Shown here in pieces: positions 62,148 to 64,000 of a DNA stretch of 64,000 bases. The notes under the pieces are model-generated. The model saw nothing but the letters and a program-made list of their open reading frames with translations. It had not been told where the DNA came from and did not search any database. A program made the translations under genes and the position numbers. The DNA lies in NCBI GenBank assembly GCA_017535105.1, contig JAFXUI010000004.1:124001-188000 (forward strand). Direction: 5' to 3'. Numbering within the stretch: the first letter of the stretch is position 1; every line of letters starts with the position of its first letter. This stretch comes from Alphaproteobacteria bacterium (lineage in GTDB: Bacteria > Pseudomonadota > Alphaproteobacteria > Rs-D84).

Positions 62148-62717
62148 ATGGATGGGAAAGAACAATCTTTATCAAATCGTCCGATTGTAATGGTCGGCCT
62201 GATGGGTGCGGGCAAGACCAGTATTGGTCGTGCTTTGGCGCGCCGTCTTAAAATACCGTTTGTTGATTCTGACAAGGAAATAGAGGCGGCGGCGGGGTGT
62301 AGCGTTGTTGATATCTTTGCGATGTACGGCGAAACAGAATTTCGGCGCGTTGAACAACGTGTTGTCCAGCGGTTGCTGGATACGCCGCCGGCACGCAAAG
62401 TGATTTCCACAGGCGAGGGAGCGTTTATAACCACGGCGGTGCGTGAAATACTGCTTAAACGCGCAATAACCGTTTGGTTAAAGGCAGATTTGGATCTGTT
62501 GGTAAAGCGCACAAATTTCCGCGATACACGACCACAACTGTTGCATACAGACAGTAAAAAAATCTTGGCGCAATTGATAAAAGAGCGTTATGATATCTAT
62601 GCGTTGGCGGACATTACGGTGGAAACCAAAGACGAAAGTTTGCGCCGTACACTGAATAAAGTGGTGGACGCAATTGAAACATACACAAAAGAAAGGAACA
62701 CAAATGGCAAAAAGTAA
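62148..62717 (+). CDS. aroK: Shikimate kinase
   Basis: Phosphorylates shikimate in aromatic amino-acid biosynthesis; 189 residues. Walker A GLMGAGKTS, the shikimate-binding DSD...E region (FVDSDKEIE), RRVE and the lid RDTRPQLL are present. The usual GGG loop reads STGEGAF: the middle glycine is Glu, unusual at a substrate-contact position. The ATG at 62148 has no Shine-Dalgarno. aroB, the common partner, is not adjacent; the end overlaps mscL by 14 bases. Confidence 0.9.
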   Translation: MDGKEQSLSNRPIVMVGLMGAGKTSIGRALARRLKIPFVDSDKEIEAAAGCSVVDIFAMYGETEFRRVEQRVVQRLLDTPPARKVISTGEGAFITTAVREILLKRAITVWLKADLDLLVKRTNFRDTRPQLLHTDSKKILAQLIKERYDIYALADITVETKDESLRRTLNKVVDAIETYTKERNTNGKK

Positions 62718-63225
62718 TTTTATCAAAGATTTCTCGGCGTTTATAAGTCGCGGAAATGCAATCGACATGGCTGTCGGTATCATTGTTGGGTCTGTGATGA
62801 CCAGTGTTGTAAATTCGTTGGTCAAAGACGTAATTATGCCACCGATTGGTGTTTGGACGGGTGATATTGATTTTTCTGACTGGAAAATCGCGCTTGGGCA
62901 CAGCACTGATGCCACAATAAACATCGGCATATTCTTGAACACTATTATCAGTTTCTTGATAACAATGTTTGCGATATTCTTGATTGTTCGTTTGGTCGCA
63001 AAGACAAAAGCCAAGAAGCCAGCAACAACACACGCTTGCCCATATTGTCAATCGACAATCAGCAATGCGGCAACAAAATGTCCGTATTGCTGCAGTGCGG
63101 TTAAGCCGGTTGAAACAGGCGCAGTGGAAGAAAGCGATTTGGCGAAGAGTTTAAAGAGTGTAAAATCGTTAGCGACAGGCAAATTAAACAAAATCAAAAA
63201 AATCACTAAAATCAAAAAGAAATAA
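62704..63225 (+). CDS. mscL: Large-conductance mechanosensitive channel with zinc-ribbon tail
   Basis: Pentameric emergency-release channel of 173 residues. N-terminal amphipathic helix and first pore helix (FISRGNAIDMAVGIIVGSVMTSVVNSLV region), second helix (about 75-97). After it comes CPYCQSTISNAATKCPYC, a four-cysteine zinc-ribbon-like module known in some MscL homologues, then a Lys-rich tail. The ATG at 62704 follows AAAGGAA within aroK. Confidence 0.95.
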   Translation: MAKSNFIKDFSAFISRGNAIDMAVGIIVGSVMTSVVNSLVKDVIMPPIGVWTGDIDFSDWKIALGHSTDATINIGIFLNTIISFLITMFAIFLIVRLVAKTKAKKPATTHACPYCQSTISNAATKCPYCCSAVKPVETGAVEESDLAKSLKSVKSLATGKLNKIKKITKIKKK

Positions 63226-63260
63226 TATTGTTTGTAATAAAGTGATTTAATTTGTTTTTG

Positions 63261-63283
63261 CCCCGATTTATCGGGGTTTTTAT
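63261..63283 (+). terminator. Terminator after mscL
   Basis: CCCCGAT/ATCGGGG stem followed by seven T. Confidence 0.85.
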
Positions 63284-63299
63284 TTGGGTTGATAGTATG

Positions 63300-63316
63300 A
63301 TTATGTATAGTTTTAT
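63300..63316 (+). repeat. Direct repeat matching the XerD-side arm of the dif candidate
   Basis: ATTATGTATAGTTTTAT occurs here and again at 63683-63699, 383 bases downstream, with no mismatch. Confidence 0.8.
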
Positions 63317-63666
63317 GTGAGAGTGTCGGCTGATTTCTGGGCGTAATATGGTTAAAACTGTGCTTTTTGGCGGAAATCTGCGGTTTTTTGCGTTTTTTAA
63401 TACGTGTCTTTGGTCGTGTGCGACCGACTGTATAGGCTATGAAAGGTGCGGAATTGCTGGGGTTGGGGTGTTTTGGTCATAATTTATAATGATCTTGAAA
63501 TCTGGTATGTGTGGTGCTTGTGTGAGTGTGATAGGTGCAGCGGTGAATTGTATTTATGATGGTTGTTGCTGGGATTGTCATCATGGTGGCTTGATATAAT
63601 TTTATTTGATAATGGTTTGGTAGATGTTTGAAAGTCGCGAAAATCTGCGGGGAAGACGATATATAA

Positions 63667-63694
63667 AAGGCGTATAATGTATATTATGTATAGT
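63667..63694 (+). other. Candidate dif (XerC/XerD recombination) site
   Basis: Aligned to the E. coli dif consensus it matches 21 of 28 positions: left arm AAGGCGTATAA (7 of 11), central TGTATA (6 of 6), right arm TTATGTATAGT (8 of 11). The core TATAATGTATATTATGT is nearly identical to the consensus. It lies in a noncoding region, as expected for the chromosome-dimer resolution site near the replication terminus. Confidence 0.65.
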
Positions 63695-64000
63695 TTTATA
63701 TTGTGATACGCACAGAAAATATAAAAAACGATGAATTGTACCGCCATTGATTATATGGTATGACGATGGCTTATGTGAATTCGTATAAGTTTGTTTATAA
63801 ATTTGTGAAAAGTTTTTATCTGAGAAATATTTTTTCAGATCTGTTTTTGTAGATATGATTGGTATGTAATTTAAATTGAATTAATTTATTATGTTATTAT
63901 ATATATTATATTGTTATAACTTATAAACTACGCTTTCGGCATGTGTGGTGATTTTGGCTATGTTTTTGGATCGATTTTTGTAATTTGTGCCCTTGCCTGT

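Larger units (their letters stand above)
63284..64000. other. Noncoding, G+T-rich then A+T-rich stretch
   Basis: No convincing gene on either strand for about 720 bases up to the window edge. The first half is visibly rich in G and T on the plus strand; the last 200 bases are very A+T-rich. It holds a dif candidate (63667-63694), an exact 17-base repeat of its right-hand part (63300-63316) and isolated TATAAT-like boxes. An open frame on the minus strand (63484-63747) is low in complexity and has no start signal. Confidence 0.7.

Noticed and set aside
63484-63747. 87-codon minus-strand ORF
   Set aside because: Low-complexity His/Ser/Ile/Tyr composition, no Shine-Dalgarno or promoter, and it crosses the dif candidate.
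63780-64000. Replication origin in the A+T-rich right edge
   Set aside because: No cluster of DnaA boxes (TTATCCACA-like) and no dnaA or dnaN nearby; the dif candidate argues for the terminus instead.

Overview
This window reads as a piece of a small, moderately AT-rich Gram-negative chromosome, most likely an anaerobic or host-associated alphaproteobacterium. That placement is inferred from gene content: CarD, RodZ/FtsB-type division proteins, an EnvC/CtpA pair, BamE and several outer-membrane barrels, plus a full-length pyruvate:ferredoxin oxidoreductase that suggests anaerobic metabolism. About 58 protein genes and two tRNA genes are packed tightly. There is no rRNA, CRISPR array, insertion sequence or complete prophage.

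Layout: 1-10.1 kb is an envelope and surface region with a GTG-started alpha-2-macroglobulin (running off the left edge), a subtilase with a possible barrel tail, and a large cysteine-rich secreted protein. 10.2-14 kb carries translation genes (rpsB, tsf, tyrS) interleaved with small unknown genes. 14-18.4 kb holds an EnvC-like protein, a phosphotransferase, CtpA and a ClpP-like protease. 18.5-22.6 kb is one 1358-residue protein of unknown function. 22.8-28.9 kb has nifJ, a HEXXH protein, bamE, a secreted protein and carD. 28.9-35.8 kb has two barrels, a class A penicillin-binding protein, an ABC exporter and comM. 35.9-41.2 kb has lepB-rnc-secG, a bactofilin-like membrane protein, ssb and rho. 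41.3-45.2 kb has a spanin-like overlapping gene pair, an arginase-family enzyme, paired lipoproteins and tRNA-Pro/tRNA-Arg. 45.3-53.1 kb has tspO, ftsB, dus, a RodZ-like protein, uvrA, a free-standing SRP M-domain-like protein and rlmE. 53.3-63.2 kb has a second cysteine-rich surface protein, rnhA, tkt, a YgjP-type peptidase, hisS, prfA, another barrel, aroK and mscL. The last 775 bases are noncoding and contain a strong dif candidate.

Promoters are unusually legible: TTGACA-like boxes 16-18 bp from TATAAT-like boxes, often with an extended TGN. In about nine places the -10 box ends only 6-10 bases before the start codon and no Shine-Dalgarno sequence is present, which predicts leaderless mRNAs. 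Two divergent gene pairs share the same 11-base bidirectional -10 core.

The observations most worth following are the stand-alone SRP M-domain-like protein beside uvrA, the spanin-like pair without a prophage, a 21-codon His-containing leader ORF before hisS, a 67-bp tandem repeat built on the ssb stop codon, a duplicated gene carrying a fossil of the rlmE start, and the dif candidate with a repeated XerD-side half-site. All functional names are homology by eye; no database search was possible.
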